Assembly: GCF_024713975.1 (NCBI RefSeq) | Contig: NC_091096.1 | Span: 5,955,501-6,019,500, forward strand | DNA from: Paralichthys olivaceus | Taxonomy: Eukaryota > Chordata > Actinopteri > Pleuronectiformes > Paralichthyidae | Reading direction: 5' to 3' | DNA: 64,000 nt | Shown here: in pieces, positions 63,595 through 64,000 of the stretch | Position numbering within the stretch: the first letter of the stretch is position 1 | Layout of the letters: each line of letters opens with the position of its first letter | Program-made: the position numbers and the translations under genes | Notes under the pieces: generated by a model | What the model was told of the DNA's origin: nothing | The model's input: only the letters and a program-made list of their open reading frames with translations | Database searches by the model: none

Positions 63595-64000
63595 GTACGA
63601 AATGTAAACGTCACGTGTTTGGTTGTTGTTTTTTTTAGCAAGCTAGCCAGTGATGCTAACGTGCACCAATGCAAGTAGCTCACCCAAAGCTAACTTTCTT
63701 CTTTTTTTTAATTTAGCAAAGTTCAGCTGCTGTAAACTTGTGTAGACGATGCTTGTGAGGCCACAGCCGCTTCGAACGCACGGTCGAGCTGCGAGTGAAG
63801 ACACTTTATAAAACACCAGTTTTGACGGATCACTCTTAAAATCACGAAGACGTAGCTTTAGCTGGATGTTAAATCAACGCGCTAATAGTCAGCTAAGTTG
63901 TCTAATCAGAGCCTGAGCTTTGCACGTGTCACAAAACCTGGATAAAGTGATCGGATAGTGTGAATGAAGTATCCGAGGTTACGCACTGTTGAGCTCATTA

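Overview
This window is vertebrate nuclear DNA, almost certainly from a teleost (bony) fish. It holds six complete multi-exon genes and part of a seventh. All have GT-AG introns, mostly 80-2,500 bp long, and the DNA between them carries repeats that I know from teleost genomes. I read the exons by joining acceptor/donor pairs that keep phase and matching the products to human proteins from memory. No alignment was run.

Layout. (1) 1-12,500: the 3' part of jak2 on +, 20 coding exons for 965 residues. The gene starts outside the window, so about 167 N-terminal residues are missing. (2) 13,600-16,600: an SLC16 monocarboxylate-transporter-like gene on +, 438 aa. (3) 18,730-33,427: gldc on -, all 25 coding exons, 1,032 aa, tail-to-tail with the transporter. 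(4) 33,430-38,018: an intergenic stretch with a degraded LINE tail. (5) 38,019-40,206: mboat4 (ghrelin O-acyltransferase) on +, 432 aa. (6) 41,332-43,674: coq2 on -, 389 aa. Its candidate poly(A) signal lies about 40 bp from that of mboat4. (7) 45,429-55,738: znf462 on +, 2,526 aa, with one giant exon of about 5 kb, head-to-head with coq2. (8) 58,543-62,176: mfsd10 on +, 453 aa. (9) 63,340-64,000: a candidate first exon of a further + strand gene.

The genes are ordinary conserved housekeeping or signalling loci: cytokine signalling, transport, mitochondrial glycine cleavage, ghrelin acylation, ubiquinone synthesis, nuclear zinc finger, efflux transport. They do not form a pathway together. 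jak2 and gldc are also near each other on human 9p24. The other neighbours come from different human chromosomes as I remember them.

I did not find a new defence, mobile or biosynthetic system. The most unusual signal is inside znf462. A 123-bp block encoding one zinc finger occurs twice, in two exons 5 kb apart, with only two mismatches (98.4% identity) between unrelated flanks. Other points are a probable GC-AG intron in znf462, a 164-bp gldc intron that is largely a CA tract starting 11 bases after the donor, abutting mboat4/coq2 3' ends, and a TIR-bearing MITE in gldc intron 16.
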